From assembly GCA_024229515.1 (NCBI GenBank), contig JAAESI010000139.1, positions 21,557 to 85,556 of the forward strand: a stretch of 64,000 nt of DNA, written 5' to 3'. Shown here piece by piece: positions 43,587-52,851 of the stretch (position 1 is its first letter; every line of letters begins with the position of its first letter). The notes under the pieces are model-generated. The model was not told the DNA's origin. It saw nothing but the letters and a program-made list of their open reading frames with translations, and ran no database searches. This stretch comes from Pseudomonadota bacterium (GTDB taxonomy: Bacteria > Myxococcota_A > UBA796 > UBA9615). The position numbers were made by a program, and so were the translations under genes.

Positions 43587-45299
43587 TCAGTCGGGCGCGG
43601 CCAGGAGCGCGAGCCGGGCCGCCTCATCGGCGCTGACCAGCTCGACGTGCGGCGGCAGCAGGCCGACCAGCTCCATGAACGAATTCTCGAGGCTCAGTCC
43701 CCCGTCGCTGGTCATGTACACACCCGTGACCGTGCCGAGGGGGTAGGCCGCCAGCTCGTCGGCCATGGCCTGCGGGCTCAGGAAGAACGAATTCTCGTCG
43801 TCGTCGATCCCCCTCCACTGGCGGGGTCGGAACACCACCACCTCGCCGCCGTCTTCGCCAGACAGCACGTTGAAGAACTGGTCCTGGGGCCACCACGGGA
43901 AGGCGTCGGCCATGTACGGCACGTTGACGGGGAACAGCCCCTGGACGACGCCATCGGCGTGGGCGTACAGCGGCAGGACGTGGTCCTCGGCGTCCTGCCA
44001 GGTGTCGATCCAGTCCCAGTGCACCGTGCTGGCGAGGTCCAGGAGGCGGGCGTCCTGCTCCGTGGCGGAGACGAACCGGTTCTGGTCCTTCTCGGTCAGG
44101 GACGTGGGGTAGGCGTACAGGTGCCCGCTGGGGGGGAGGATGAAGGAGTCCTTCCCGGTCTCGTGACTCAGCTCGTAGTACCACTCGATCACGTCGGGAG
44201 CGAGGGTCGGGAGGTGGGGTGAGATGCTCCACGTGATGGGCGCGCAGGCGTTCTCCGTCTGCTCGCAGTCCGTCAGCCGCTGCCGCAGCCAGACGTTCCT
44301 CGTGGTCATGATGAAGCGGACGTTGTCTCCGTCCCCGACGATGAACGCGACGTAGGTCTTGTCCGGGTCGTACGGGACCTCGTCGGACTCGTTCTGTCGG
44401 AGCTCGCCCGGCTCCACGATCGGCGCCCGCCGGGTGGAGAAGAAGGACAGGTTGCCCGTCTCGGTGGGGATGGCGCCCATGTTGCGGGAGTCCAGGCACC
44501 GCGTTTGAGCCTCGTGGAGGTAGCCGCCGATGAGCCACGAGTTGTTGTAGCCGTAGACCCCGACGGGGGTCGGCCACTGGCCGCTGTTGACGATGTCGTT
44601 CAGCACGAAGCTCTCCGGCTCCCCGCTCTCGCAGCCGTTGACGAGGAAGACGACGAACAGCTGCTGGGAGAACACGAAGTCGACCATCTGCGACGGCATG
44701 TCCCGCGTCAGGTCGGGATCGGCGAGGTCCGGCGCGTCCAGTTGGTACCCGGGGTTGAGCATCGCCAAGCCGGTGGTCTGGTCGAGGTAGTTCTCGAAGA
44801 CGTAGCGCGTGGCGAGGTAGGGGGTGTTCCGCTGGGCGAACACGGCCGTGGCGTCGAGCGCCGGCTCCTCGCAGGCGACGGACAAGCCCTCGTCCAGCGG
44901 CACCGCCTCGAGCGCCGAGGCGGCGGTCAGGATGCTGGGGAGCAGCTCCTGCTGGTCGGCGTAGGAGTAGCGCACGCAGGCGGGGAACTCGACGGCGCAG
45001 GCCTCGAGGAAGTCGGAGGCGTCGACCACCTCGCTCGGCGTCAGGTCGAGCTCCTCGAGCCACTCCCCGTCGTGCGCTTCCATCCGCACGTAGATCGAGC
45101 CGCCGAGCTTGCGGTTGCTCAGCCCCGCGCACGCCTGCACGGCCAACTGGAGCGGCGCCGAGGCCGCCGGATCGAGCTCCACGACCGTGAACTCGGTGGC
45201 GTACAGGGGAGGCTCTTCCTGCGGGCAGGCGGCGAGGGCGGCCACCATGACAGCGAGGGTGAGCAGCAGGGAGGTCGTGGGACGAGGGGAGGTCATCAT
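43587..45299 (-). CDS. GxGYxYP-type putative glycoside hydrolase lipoprotein
   Basis: 570 aa from ATG 45299 (or 45296). Signal and lipobox LLLTLAVMVAALAAC. The segments KTYVAFIVGDGDNVRFIM and PPSGHLYAYPTSL, separated by ~75 residues, match the pattern of the GxGYxYP domain family, putative glycoside hydrolases of unknown substrate; here the name-giving motif reads G-H-L-Y-A-Y-P. The N-terminal ~250 residues form a separate region with RYVFENYLDQTTGLAMLNPG. Family members are mostly found in polysaccharide-degrading bacteria. Divergent from the kinase gene by ~100 nt. The family call is moderate, the surface location confident. Confidence 0.7.
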   Translation of the reverse strand: MMTSPRPTTSLLLTLAVMVAALAACPQEEPPLYATEFTVVELDPAASAPLQLAVQACAGLSNRKLGGSIYVRMEAHDGEWLEELDLTPSEVVDASDFLEACAVEFPACVRYSYADQQELLPSILTAASALEAVPLDEGLSVACEEPALDATAVFAQRNTPYLATRYVFENYLDQTTGLAMLNPGYQLDAPDLADPDLTRDMPSQMVDFVFSQQLFVVFLVNGCESGEPESFVLNDIVNSGQWPTPVGVYGYNNSWLIGGYLHEAQTRCLDSRNMGAIPTETGNLSFFSTRRAPIVEPGELRQNESDEVPYDPDKTYVAFIVGDGDNVRFIMTTRNVWLRQRLTDCEQTENACAPITWSISPHLPTLAPDVIEWYYELSHETGKDSFILPPSGHLYAYPTSLTEKDQNRFVSATEQDARLLDLASTVHWDWIDTWQDAEDHVLPLYAHADGVVQGLFPVNVPYMADAFPWWPQDQFFNVLSGEDGGEVVVFRPRQWRGIDDDENSFFLSPQAMADELAAYPLGTVTGVYMTSDGGLSLENSFMELVGLLPPHVELVSADEAARLALLAAPD

Positions 45300-45400
45300 G
45301 GGCCGCGGGGCAAGGGTATCGGACTTCGCCCGGTCGGAGCGCGGGTGCCATACTCCGCGCGGACGAGGCGGCAATCCAAGCGGGGGCAGAGCGCGATCAC

Positions 45401-47137
45401 ATGGACGTCACGGACGAAGTCGAGAGACTCGCGCTGCTCGCCGAGCAGGGGCTGATCAGCTGGGAGCAGTTCGAGGTCCAACGGGACGCGCTCCTGGGGA
45501 TTGACCTCGAGCCATCCGACGATGCCTCCACCGAGGAGTCGACCGCGTCGGAGCTGCTCCCGGATGACCCCGCCGATGCGCCCACGGAGGTGCAACGGTC
45601 GGCCCGCCGTGTCCGTCGCGACCTCGGCGCCTACCGGCTCGAGGAGCGGGTCGGGAAGGGGGGGATGGGGTCGGTCCATCGAGCCCGGCACCGGGTCAAG
45701 CCGGGCCTGTTCGCGGTCAAGGTCCTCAGCCCCGCCCTCGCCGACGAGCCCGGCTTCCGGAAGCGGTTCGAGCGGGAGGCGAAGGTGGGGGTGACGTTGA
45801 ACCACCCCAACGTCGTCGACGTGCTCGACTTCGTCATCGACGGGGGCCGCCTCGCGCTGATCATGGAGTACGTCGAGGGCGAGAACCTGGCCCAACGGCT
45901 GCGGCGGGTGCCGGGGCCGATCCCGTGGCCCGAGGCTGCGCTGATCTTCCGACAGATGCTGGCCGCCATGGCGTACGCACACGGTGAAGGGGTGGTGCAC
46001 CGGGACATCAAGCCGGCGAACGTGATGGTCACCCCCGACGGGATCGTCAAGATCGCGGACTTCGGCGTGGCGCACCTCGAAGGGGCGTCGGGGACCCGCA
46101 CCAAGATGGTGCTCGGCACGATCGAGTACATGGCGCCGGAGTGCTTCACCTTGGAGCACGCACCGGACCAGCGCGCCGACATCTACTCGCTGGGCATGAC
46201 GCTGTACAAGATGGTCACGGACCGGTTGCCCTGGGCTCCGCGGTCCCCCGACTACGTGGTGATGAAGCTGAAGGAGGCCGGCGGGATCCCGTCCCCCCGC
46301 CTCTTCGCGCCGGAAGTGCCCGAGTCGGCGTGCCGGCTCATCGAGTTGGCGACGGCCAAGAACCCGGAGGACCGGGCGGCCAGTTGCGACCAGTTGATCC
46401 GGCTGCTCGACCCGGCGCTGCCGATGGACCAGGCCGAGACGAAGGTGATGGCTCCGCGCCCGCGTGAGGCCCCGGCGGCCCCCGCGGCGGTGGACCCCGA
46501 GGCGCGCACCGCCGCCTGGATCCCGCCCGACAAGTCCCCTCCGCCCGCGAAGGAGCCAGCTCCGAGGGCCCCCGCGCGGGAGTCCTCCGGGGATCCGTCG
46601 AACCTCGCCCTGGCGGCCGGGCTGGCGGTCATCGCGGTGATCGGCCTGGTGCTCGTGATCACCGCCGGCCGTCTCCCGGAGAACCCGGAAGCGGCCCACG
46701 GACCACGCGACCTCGGCCTGGAGCAGCCGGTTCAGGAAGTCCCCGTGGCGGCGGCCGCGGAGCCGTCGGTCGCGGAGCCGTTGGTCGCGGCGCCGGAGGC
46801 CGCCCCGGTTCGCACCCCGGCGCCCCGGACGACCGCCCGGCAGCCGCGGCCCCCAGCCGACGATCCCAGGGTGGGCGCCTTGGTCGAGGACACGGGCACC
46901 CTGCAGGTGACGTCGGTGCTCCCGGCGCGGGTGCTGCTCGGCAAGCAGGAGGTCGGGCGGCTCGGCCCCGAGGGGGGCTCGCTCGATCTGCCGGTGGGCC
47001 AACACCGGGTCCGGTTCGTCTGCGCCGACTCACCGGACTGCGAATTGCTGAAGCAGCGGTCGGTGATCCGGACGGTGGAGATCGAGAAGGACTCGACGAC
47101 GGTCCACTCGCTGGACTTCTCCAGCCTCGCGGACTGA
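45401..47137 (+). CDS. Transmembrane Ser/Thr protein kinase with N-terminal SHOCT-like helix pair
   Basis: 578 aa, ATG 45401. Residues ~9-32 (LALLAEQGLISWEQFEVQRD) resemble a SHOCT motif, rare at a kinase N-terminus. Kinase domain 78-335: P-loop GKGGMGSV (85-92), Lys107, HRDIKPANVMV (200-210), DFG (220-222), MAPECF (~244). The catalytic residues are all present, so the enzyme should be active. Then a Pro/Ala-rich juxtamembrane stretch, one transmembrane helix (~401-422) and an external Ala/Pro linker ending in a PEGA-like beta domain (TLQVTSVLPARVLLGKQEVG). PknB-type Hanks kinases of this plan are abundant in Myxococcota. Phosphorylation targets unknown. Confidence 0.92.
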   Translation: MDVTDEVERLALLAEQGLISWEQFEVQRDALLGIDLEPSDDASTEESTASELLPDDPADAPTEVQRSARRVRRDLGAYRLEERVGKGGMGSVHRARHRVKPGLFAVKVLSPALADEPGFRKRFEREAKVGVTLNHPNVVDVLDFVIDGGRLALIMEYVEGENLAQRLRRVPGPIPWPEAALIFRQMLAAMAYAHGEGVVHRDIKPANVMVTPDGIVKIADFGVAHLEGASGTRTKMVLGTIEYMAPECFTLEHAPDQRADIYSLGMTLYKMVTDRLPWAPRSPDYVVMKLKEAGGIPSPRLFAPEVPESACRLIELATAKNPEDRAASCDQLIRLLDPALPMDQAETKVMAPRPREAPAAPAAVDPEARTAAWIPPDKSPPPAKEPAPRAPARESSGDPSNLALAAGLAVIAVIGLVLVITAGRLPENPEAAHGPRDLGLEQPVQEVPVAAAAEPSVAEPLVAAPEAAPVRTPAPRTTARQPRPPADDPRVGALVEDTGTLQVTSVLPARVLLGKQEVGRLGPEGGSLDLPVGQHRVRFVCADSPDCELLKQRSVIRTVEIEKDSTTVHSLDFSSLAD

Positions 47138-47154
47138 AGAACCCGGTTGCACGA

Positions 47155-47745
47155 TCAGTGGATGCAGCGCACGTCGTAGGGCGTGCAGAGCTCCAACGCG
47201 GGCGGCCCCCCATCGCGAGGGACGGAAGCCGCGGTGAGTCGGACGAAGACGTCGTCGCAGGGACCGCAGGGGTAGAACCAGGCGCCGACGTGGGGTCCGT
47301 CGTCGCACTGCGCGACCCACATCACCTCGTGGCTGCACGAGCAGCCGGTCCCCTCGCCGACGTGGACTTGGAGCACCTCGGCGTCCCAGTCGATCGCGTC
47401 CCCTGCGTCCGACTCGACCCCGCACTCCGCCAGGATCTGGGCCCAGTCCTCGGCGCTGACCACGGTCTGCTCTCCGACGGGGCAGTCCGGACCGACCGTG
47501 AGCTCGACGGCAACGAACTCTACGGGCGAGCAGTCGGGTGCGAGCACCTCGCCGATCGTGCATGGCTCGAGCGAGAAGCCCTCGGTGGTCGGGCCGTCGG
47601 GCACGTTGCTGTGGACGGACGGCTCGGCCACCGCGTCGTCGTCGTCACCCCAACCGCCCAGCGGGATGGCGTCGGGCTCGGGACCCTCCACGGGGGCCAC
47701 GCACCCCGCGGCGGCCAGGACCGCGACCAGGAGTGAGCGGCGCAC
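47155..47745 (-). CDS. Small Cys-rich lipoprotein, unknown
   Basis: 196 aa from GTG 47745, where the signal peptide starts (RRSLLVAVLAAAGC); only 4 nt separate it from the stop of the transglutaminase-like gene, so the two form an operon. The mature domain has about ten Cys (CSCSHEVMWVAQCDDG, CGPCDDVF), an acidic linker with DDDDAVAEP and a VVSAEDWAQILAECG segment. A disulfide-bonded fold outside the cell is expected. It is placed like an accessory or inhibitor of the transglutaminase-like protein, but that is inference. Convergent with the kinase gene. Confidence 0.68.
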   Translation of the reverse strand: MRRSLLVAVLAAAGCVAPVEGPEPDAIPLGGWGDDDDAVAEPSVHSNVPDGPTTEGFSLEPCTIGEVLAPDCSPVEFVAVELTVGPDCPVGEQTVVSAEDWAQILAECGVESDAGDAIDWDAEVLQVHVGEGTGCSCSHEVMWVAQCDDGPHVGAWFYPCGPCDDVFVRLTAASVPRDGGPPALELCTPYDVRCIH

Positions 47746-47749
47746 CGGC

Positions 47750-49963
47750 TCAGTCCGCCGCCGGGCGCCCGATGTGGAACGCGACGTGTTCGTCGGGACC
47801 GAGCCGGAAGTGCCGGTCCAGCGCCACGGGGGCGTCGAACGGGACCTCACCGAGCGCCGACAGCTCCATCTGCAGATCACCGATGACCGTGGTCGCTCCG
47901 AGGCGGGTGTTCGCGACGACGACGTACCACTCGCGGTCGTCGCTGATCTGCAGGCTCGTGTCCGACTCGGCGGCCGCTTCGACGAATCCGAGCGCCGCGA
48001 AGTCGCGCCCCTCGACGAAGCGCTCGTACCCCCACTGATCGACGACGAACAGGTCCACCTCGCCGCCGTCGAACGCGAGGCTGAAGGTGTCGTGGAGCAG
48101 GCGGGAGACCTGGGCCACCCGGTACCCCCCGGTGGTGTGGCTGACGTCGAGGCGGTAGTCGGGGGTCGCGCCCCCCAGGTCGACGACGGACTCCACGCGG
48201 GCGCCCGCCGGCTGGTCGGCCTCCTCCAGGGTCACCGTGTACTCGAAGACCTCGCCCTCCTCGGGCCAGGTGTCGATGATCGGACGGATGCTCGTGTCGC
48301 TGCCGGGCGGCCAGGAGCCGACGTTGCTGTCGACCCGGATCGCGTACTCGTTGGCATACCCCAGATCCATGCGGGCCGTGCCGGTCGCGTCGCTCACCAT
48401 TTCGGTCACCGGCCACCAGCCCGTGGCCGAGGAGTAGGTGGTGGACCAGCCGAGGACCCACACCAGCGCGCCGTCGACGGGCCGTCCCTCGGCGTCCTCG
48501 ACGTACACGACGAGCTCGAAGGTCTTGACGTAGTCGGCGGTGCGGTTGAGCACGAGGGCATCGCCGCGACCCCCGCTCAGCCCGAACAGCCGGTTCGACG
48601 ACGGCAGCGGATCCAGCGCGTCCGGGTTCGTCTCGGCGCGGGTGTCGTCGCAGTCGCCCCCCGGAACGGTCCAGCCGTCCCCGTCGGCGTCGATGTCTTC
48701 GGGATCGAGTCCCTCGTCGGCGACGCCGTCGCAGTTGTCGTCGAAGGAGTTGGCGATCTCCTCGGCGCCGGGGAAGACCTCGGGCTTGCCGTCGTGGCAG
48801 TCACCGTCCGCGATCGTGTAGCCGTCCTCGTCCGCGTCGGTGTCCCGGTCGGCGTCGTCGGCGAGGCCGTCGCAGTCGTCGTCGATCCCGTTGCGGCTGC
48901 GGTTGTAGTTTCCGTCGGCGTCGGCGTAGTAGCCGTAGTAGTCGATCGAGTTGTTCACCGGCTCGACCTGCACCCAGCCCGAGTCGGTCCAGCCGGCGTC
49001 GCCGAACTCGCTCCAACAGTGGTCGTTGCCGCGCGCCTCGATGACGATGCCGGGGATCAGGCCGATCCGGACCGCGGCGTTGGTGAGGTCCCCGTGCTCG
49101 CCACAGTTGCCGTGGTGGAGGCCGTAGATACGGACCGGCTGCACCGACCGCTCCTCCAGCGCGCCGAAGTGCATGACGCCGTTGACCCACTGGATGATCT
49201 GGCCCATCGCTCCGTTGTCGGTGGAGTTGCCGTACCGACGCTCCCAGAGCAGGTCGACGCCGGTGAGCATGTCCTCCAGCACCGGGCACTCGCCGACGCC
49301 GTCGGGGCAGTCGTCCGAGGCCGCCCACCACAGGAAGTCGCGCCAGAAGTAGCCGTCGTCGGGGGCCCGCGGCTGGCTCCCGTAGGCGTCCGGGTTGATG
49401 AAGTAGGGGCGCTCGTCCTCGCCGCGCGGGTGGACGACGTACCAGTAGTAGTCGTCCCGCCCCAGCTCTTGCTCGACGACGGAGGTCTCGTCCGTCGTCT
49501 CGTCGTACTGGCCGACGCGGTACCGGGTGGTGGTGTACCGCTCGGGGTCGGTGTCCGAGCCGCCGACCTCGACGAGCTCGACGTAGTCCAGCACTTCGTC
49601 CCGGGCGTAGACCAGCTCCGCGTTGAGCGTGATCAGCTCCGGGTGGAAGTTGGCCGACTCGAGGACCTCGGGGGAGAGGTGCGCGATGGTGAACGCGATC
49701 TCGTCGACCAGCCAGGGCTCGTCCTCGTCGACGATCAGCAGGGCGTACTCGTTCTGGAGGTCCTCGGACAGCCCCTGCATCGCGATGGCGAGGTCGTCCC
49801 GAAGCCAGGCCGGGACCATGCCGAGGCTCTCGACGGCGAGGTCCGTCAGGACCGGCTCCCAGGCGACATCGATCGGCGGAGCGGGGGGGGGCTCGGCCGG
49901 CTCGGGGGTCACGCAGGCCCCAAGGGCGAGGAGCCCGGCAAGCGTCAGAACGCGGGTGTGCAT
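47750..49963 (-). CDS. Transglutaminase-like lipoprotein with MopE-type repeats
   Basis: 737 aa; signal and lipobox LTLAGLLALGAC. The papain-like transglutaminase core has Cys287 in HHGNCGEHGDL and His315 in GNDHCWSEF, followed by an acidic/Asn position in GWVQVEPVNN. Two or three MopE-like Asp/Cys metal-binding segments come next (IDDDCDGLADDADRDTDADE, GDCHDGKPEVFPG), then beta-sandwich domains that recall carboxypeptidase-regulatory/Ig folds (VEDAEGRPVDGALVWVLGW). Such enzymes can cross-link or cleave surface proteins; others act as cysteine proteases. Complete, with a small lipoprotein gene 4 nt downstream. Confidence 0.85.
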   Translation of the reverse strand: MHTRVLTLAGLLALGACVTPEPAEPPPAPPIDVAWEPVLTDLAVESLGMVPAWLRDDLAIAMQGLSEDLQNEYALLIVDEDEPWLVDEIAFTIAHLSPEVLESANFHPELITLNAELVYARDEVLDYVELVEVGGSDTDPERYTTTRYRVGQYDETTDETSVVEQELGRDDYYWYVVHPRGEDERPYFINPDAYGSQPRAPDDGYFWRDFLWWAASDDCPDGVGECPVLEDMLTGVDLLWERRYGNSTDNGAMGQIIQWVNGVMHFGALEERSVQPVRIYGLHHGNCGEHGDLTNAAVRIGLIPGIVIEARGNDHCWSEFGDAGWTDSGWVQVEPVNNSIDYYGYYADADGNYNRSRNGIDDDCDGLADDADRDTDADEDGYTIADGDCHDGKPEVFPGAEEIANSFDDNCDGVADEGLDPEDIDADGDGWTVPGGDCDDTRAETNPDALDPLPSSNRLFGLSGGRGDALVLNRTADYVKTFELVVYVEDAEGRPVDGALVWVLGWSTTYSSATGWWPVTEMVSDATGTARMDLGYANEYAIRVDSNVGSWPPGSDTSIRPIIDTWPEEGEVFEYTVTLEEADQPAGARVESVVDLGGATPDYRLDVSHTTGGYRVAQVSRLLHDTFSLAFDGGEVDLFVVDQWGYERFVEGRDFAALGFVEAAAESDTSLQISDDREWYVVVANTRLGATTVIGDLQMELSALGEVPFDAPVALDRHFRLGPDEHVAFHIGRPAAD

Positions 49964-50046
49964 GTGGTCTCCCTGAAGTGCTCGCTCCTGCTACCACCGG
50001 GGGCACGTCCCACCCAAGGAATGACTTGAGAACAAAGAGCGCCTCG

Positions 50047-50092
50047 ACCCTGGGTGTTACAGATTGAAAGAACCGTGACCCAACCCTGGGTT
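50047..50092. promoter_or_regulatory. Two ACCCTGGGT palindromes between divergent lipoprotein genes
   Basis: ACCCTGGGT at 50047-50055 recurs at 50083-50091 inside the longer palindrome AACCCTGGGTT (50082-50092), whose end lies one base before the ATG at 50094. Their identity, 36-bp spacing and position between divergent genes suggest a repressor or activator binding pair. The second copy replaces a ribosome-binding site for the 50094 gene. Confidence 0.4.
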
Positions 50093-50093
50093 C

Positions 50094-50714
50094 ATGACCA
50101 CGAACCACTCCTTCTTCCGCGCCCTGTCCACCTTCAGCCTCGTCGCGGCGGTCGCAACCCTGTCCGCATGCACCCCTGCTCAGCTCGGCTCGACGATGGG
50201 CGGCAGCGGCTCAGTGAGCGTCACCAGCCCCGAGGGCGCCTGGCCGGAGGACTTCGTGTTCGACGGGGCCCAGTGGAGTCACACCAGGGTCGGGGGCACG
50301 ACCGGCGGCACCTCGATCCGGATCGACCTCGAGGACGTGGCGTGGCGCTTCAGCGCGGTCAACCAGGCGGCCGACGAGTGCTGCGATCCGACCTTCGGCT
50401 TCAGCGTGTCCCTGAGCGAGTACCACGGGCCCGGTTCCTACGATGACGACGTGCTCACGGTCGGGCTGTCGGACGACGAGGGCTGGATCGACGACTTCGA
50501 AGCGGACACCTACGAACCGGGCCGCACGATGCTGCTCGCGAGCGCGGTCGGCTGCACGCTGACCATCGACGAGGACGACCTGATCGGATCCCTGTCCTGC
50601 GACGAGGTCGAGTTCGCCATCGACGGTGAGCCGGTCCCGGGCCCCCACCAGCTCGAAGCGGACTGGGAGAACGACCCGACGCCGTACGAGGAGGCGCCCT
50701 TCGCGTCGGGCTGA
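50094..50714 (+). CDS. Lipoprotein of unknown function
   Basis: 206 aa from ATG 50094; signal and lipobox FSLVAAVATLSAC at ~14-26. The mature domain is acidic and beta-rich with four Cys (ECCDPTFGFSVSL, CTLTIDEDDLIGSLSC), consistent with a small surface or periplasmic domain. No Shine-Dalgarno sequence is visible: the bases just upstream are the ACCCTGGGTT palindrome, so leaderless or regulated translation is possible. Divergent from the transglutaminase-like lipoprotein. I do not recognise the family. Confidence 0.7.
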   Translation: MTTNHSFFRALSTFSLVAAVATLSACTPAQLGSTMGGSGSVSVTSPEGAWPEDFVFDGAQWSHTRVGGTTGGTSIRIDLEDVAWRFSAVNQAADECCDPTFGFSVSLSEYHGPGSYDDDVLTVGLSDDEGWIDDFEADTYEPGRTMLLASAVGCTLTIDEDDLIGSLSCDEVEFAIDGEPVPGPHQLEADWENDPTPYEEAPFASG

Positions 50715-50737
50715 GACCTGGACGCGTCCTCGACCCG

Positions 50738-52294
50738 CTACCGAGTCAAACGGGTGATCCTCGCCGTACCCGCCCAGCCGTGTTCCACGGTCCCGCCGAG
50801 CGCCTCGAACGCGCCGCCGTCGGACGGGTCTTCGCGATCGGGATCGGTCCAGGCGGACACGAGGTGCACCGTTCGGCCTTCGCCCAGCCACTGGCGCGTG
50901 GCTGCCCGGAGCCGCTCGCTCTGGTCGTCGGCCCGCAGCCCGGTGCTGTTGAGCCAGCAGGCGGTGCCGCCGCGGAAGGTGTGGCAGTACCCGGGCATGG
51001 GGTGGGCGCGGGGCATCCAGTCGCCGACCTCCGACGGGCGGATCGCGGCCATCAGCGGATCGGCCCCGCGGGGGTGGTCGTTGAGGTACCGCACGTCCCA
51101 CGCGTAGACGAGCACGTCGCCCTCGCTGAAGGAGGTGTCGAGGTAGCCGCGCAGGGCCACGGGATCCCCGGCCCCCTCGACGCCGTCGGCCCCGGACAAC
51201 GGCGCCAGCGCGCGCAGACCCGCGAGCGCCAGCCAGGGCGCCAGCACCACCGCCAGCCCGATCCGGACGCGGGTCCCCCCGGCTTCGAAGCCCAGGGCGA
51301 CGACCACCAACTGGCACCACGTGACATGGACCCAGTACGGCGTCTGGGCGACGAAGCCAGCCCCCGACACCTGGGCGTAGACGATGCTCGCGGCGCCCGC
51401 CGCGCCCGCGACTACGGCGGTGATCAATGTCCGGCGCGTGCCGGGGGCATCGGATGCCCTTGCGGCCGCTACCCCGGCTGCCACCGTCGCCCCCGCGAGC
51501 AGCGCGAACGACCAGCCGGGGCCGAACCGGCCCACGAACGCGGCGGACAGTTCGCCCATCCAGACGGTCGGAGGAAGCGCCGCGTTGTGGATGTTCTCCT
51601 CGACCCCGTGGTGGTCGATCAAGGCCAGGAGCACCGGCACCGACGTCGCTCCGCCCACCGTCAGGGCGGCCGCGCTGCGCCACTGCTTCGTCGCCAACGT
51701 CAGCAGCCCGAGGCCCCCCAGCGTCGCCACCGCGGCGAGGTGGCCGTGCATCGCCACGGCGGCGCCCACGGCGGTGAGCGCCAGCCAGAGCGAGCGGTCC
51801 TTGCCGGAGCAGCCCCACGAGCCCTGGACCCCCAAGCAGGCCATCGCCGCGCCGAGCCCGAAGACCGGGTAGTTGTTGAGCTCCAGGCCGTAGTGGGCGA
51901 GGTACGGCGACAGGGCCGCGAGCACGCCGAAGAGCAACGCCGGGATCCAGCCCGCGACCCCCTTGAGCCAGGCCATGCCCAGCGCGATCGCGCCCACCGA
52001 CAGCGTCAGCGAGAGCGCGTACAGCGTCGCGATCGAGCCCCCGCCGGCGAGGATGCTGGAGGCGGCGAGCCCCCACTGCCCGGGGTGCTGACCGACCAGC
52101 CGACTCCAGGGGAACAGTCCGTTGGCGAGGTCGTCCCGCAGCCCGTAGGGGTAGGAGATGTAGTCGATCGCCCAGTAGTCCCAGGCGATCGGGAGCCGCC
52201 CGAGGCGGACCGCGGTAGCCAACCCGACCACCCCGATCGCAGCGATGAGCAGGCCCCGATCGTGGCGCGGTTGCACGCCGGCAGAGTAGAACAC
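50738..52294 (-). CDS. GT-C-like polytopic membrane protein
   Basis: 518 aa from a GTG start at 52294 (a second GTG exists at 52276). Ten or so transmembrane helices, an Asp-containing first periplasmic loop (LPIAWDYWAIDYISYPYG), HYGLELNNYPVFGLG and a soluble C-terminal domain with WLNSTGLRADDQSERL. This is the plan of the GT-C superfamily (ArnT/PMT/GT39-like), which transfers sugars from polyprenyl-phosphate carriers at the periplasmic face. Family name cannot be fixed by eye. Divergent from the 52300 gene with almost no spacer. Confidence 0.75.
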   Translation of the reverse strand: MFYSAGVQPRHDRGLLIAAIGVVGLATAVRLGRLPIAWDYWAIDYISYPYGLRDDLANGLFPWSRLVGQHPGQWGLAASSILAGGGSIATLYALSLTLSVGAIALGMAWLKGVAGWIPALLFGVLAALSPYLAHYGLELNNYPVFGLGAAMACLGVQGSWGCSGKDRSLWLALTAVGAAVAMHGHLAAVATLGGLGLLTLATKQWRSAAALTVGGATSVPVLLALIDHHGVEENIHNAALPPTVWMGELSAAFVGRFGPGWSFALLAGATVAAGVAAARASDAPGTRRTLITAVVAGAAGAASIVYAQVSGAGFVAQTPYWVHVTWCQLVVVALGFEAGGTRVRIGLAVVLAPWLALAGLRALAPLSGADGVEGAGDPVALRGYLDTSFSEGDVLVYAWDVRYLNDHPRGADPLMAAIRPSEVGDWMPRAHPMPGYCHTFRGGTACWLNSTGLRADDQSERLRAATRQWLGEGRTVHLVSAWTDPDREDPSDGGAFEALGGTVEHGWAGTARITRLTR

Positions 52295-52299
52295 CCCGC

Positions 52300-52851
52300 A
52301 TGCCCGCTGCGCTCGCCGACTTCGCGCCCTGGATCGTCGGCCTCGCCGTGGCCGGGGTGATCGCGATGTACTTCGCCACGGTCCTGCGTGACGAGGACGA
52401 CCTGAAGGCCCCCCGCAAGGGGCTCGCCGAGGAGGTCGACAAGTCGCGCGCCCGCGCGAAGGCGCGTTCGTCGCGGAGGCAGACGGCGGCGCGGGCGCCC
52501 AAGGCGCCGCCGAAGTTCCGCCCCCCTCCGGGGTCCGTCGCGTCCGACAACCGGCAGGATCCCAGCGACCTGCTGCGGGTGCTCGAGGACGGCCCCGAGT
52601 TTCAGCGTCAGTCGGCCGCCAAGGCGCTGTCGGTGCCGTTCGCGGGCAGCTGCAACCCCCGCGTCAGCCGCGGGCTGAGCGAGGTCGTCCGCCGCACCGA
52701 CGTGTCCGAGGGAAGCCGCGCTTCCGCCTACTGCGCGCTGCGCACGGTGATGGGCATGGACCTCGCCTACGAAGACGAGATCGTGCTGCACAACGACTTC
52801 GCCGCGGGCGCGGACCTGGACTGGCTCGAGAAGGTCGAGGCCGACCTCTAG
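52300..52851 (+). CDS. Membrane-anchored protein of unknown function
   Basis: 183 aa from ATG 52300. N-terminal hydrophobic helix (APWIVGLAVAGVIAMYFATVL, shown in part), then a long basic Ala/Arg/Lys linker (RARAKARSSRRQTAARAPKA) and a compact helical domain that resembles one or two HEAT-like helices (LLRVLEDGPEFQRQSAAKAL, SEGSRASAYCALRTVMGM). Its stop codon overlaps the convergent STAND ATPase stop by 4 nt. I do not recognise the family; a cytoplasm-facing scaffold is the most one can say. Confidence 0.62.
   Translation: MPAALADFAPWIVGLAVAGVIAMYFATVLRDEDDLKAPRKGLAEEVDKSRARAKARSSRRQTAARAPKAPPKFRPPPGSVASDNRQDPSDLLRVLEDGPEFQRQSAAKALSVPFAGSCNPRVSRGLSEVVRRTDVSEGSRASAYCALRTVMGMDLAYEDEIVLHNDFAAGADLDWLEKVEADL

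Noticed and set aside
47498..50029. Long plus-strand frame of 843 codons opposite the transglutaminase-like gene
   Set aside because: Val/Asp/Gly/Arg-rich shadow of a clear lipoprotein gene; no signal, motif or ribosome-binding site.
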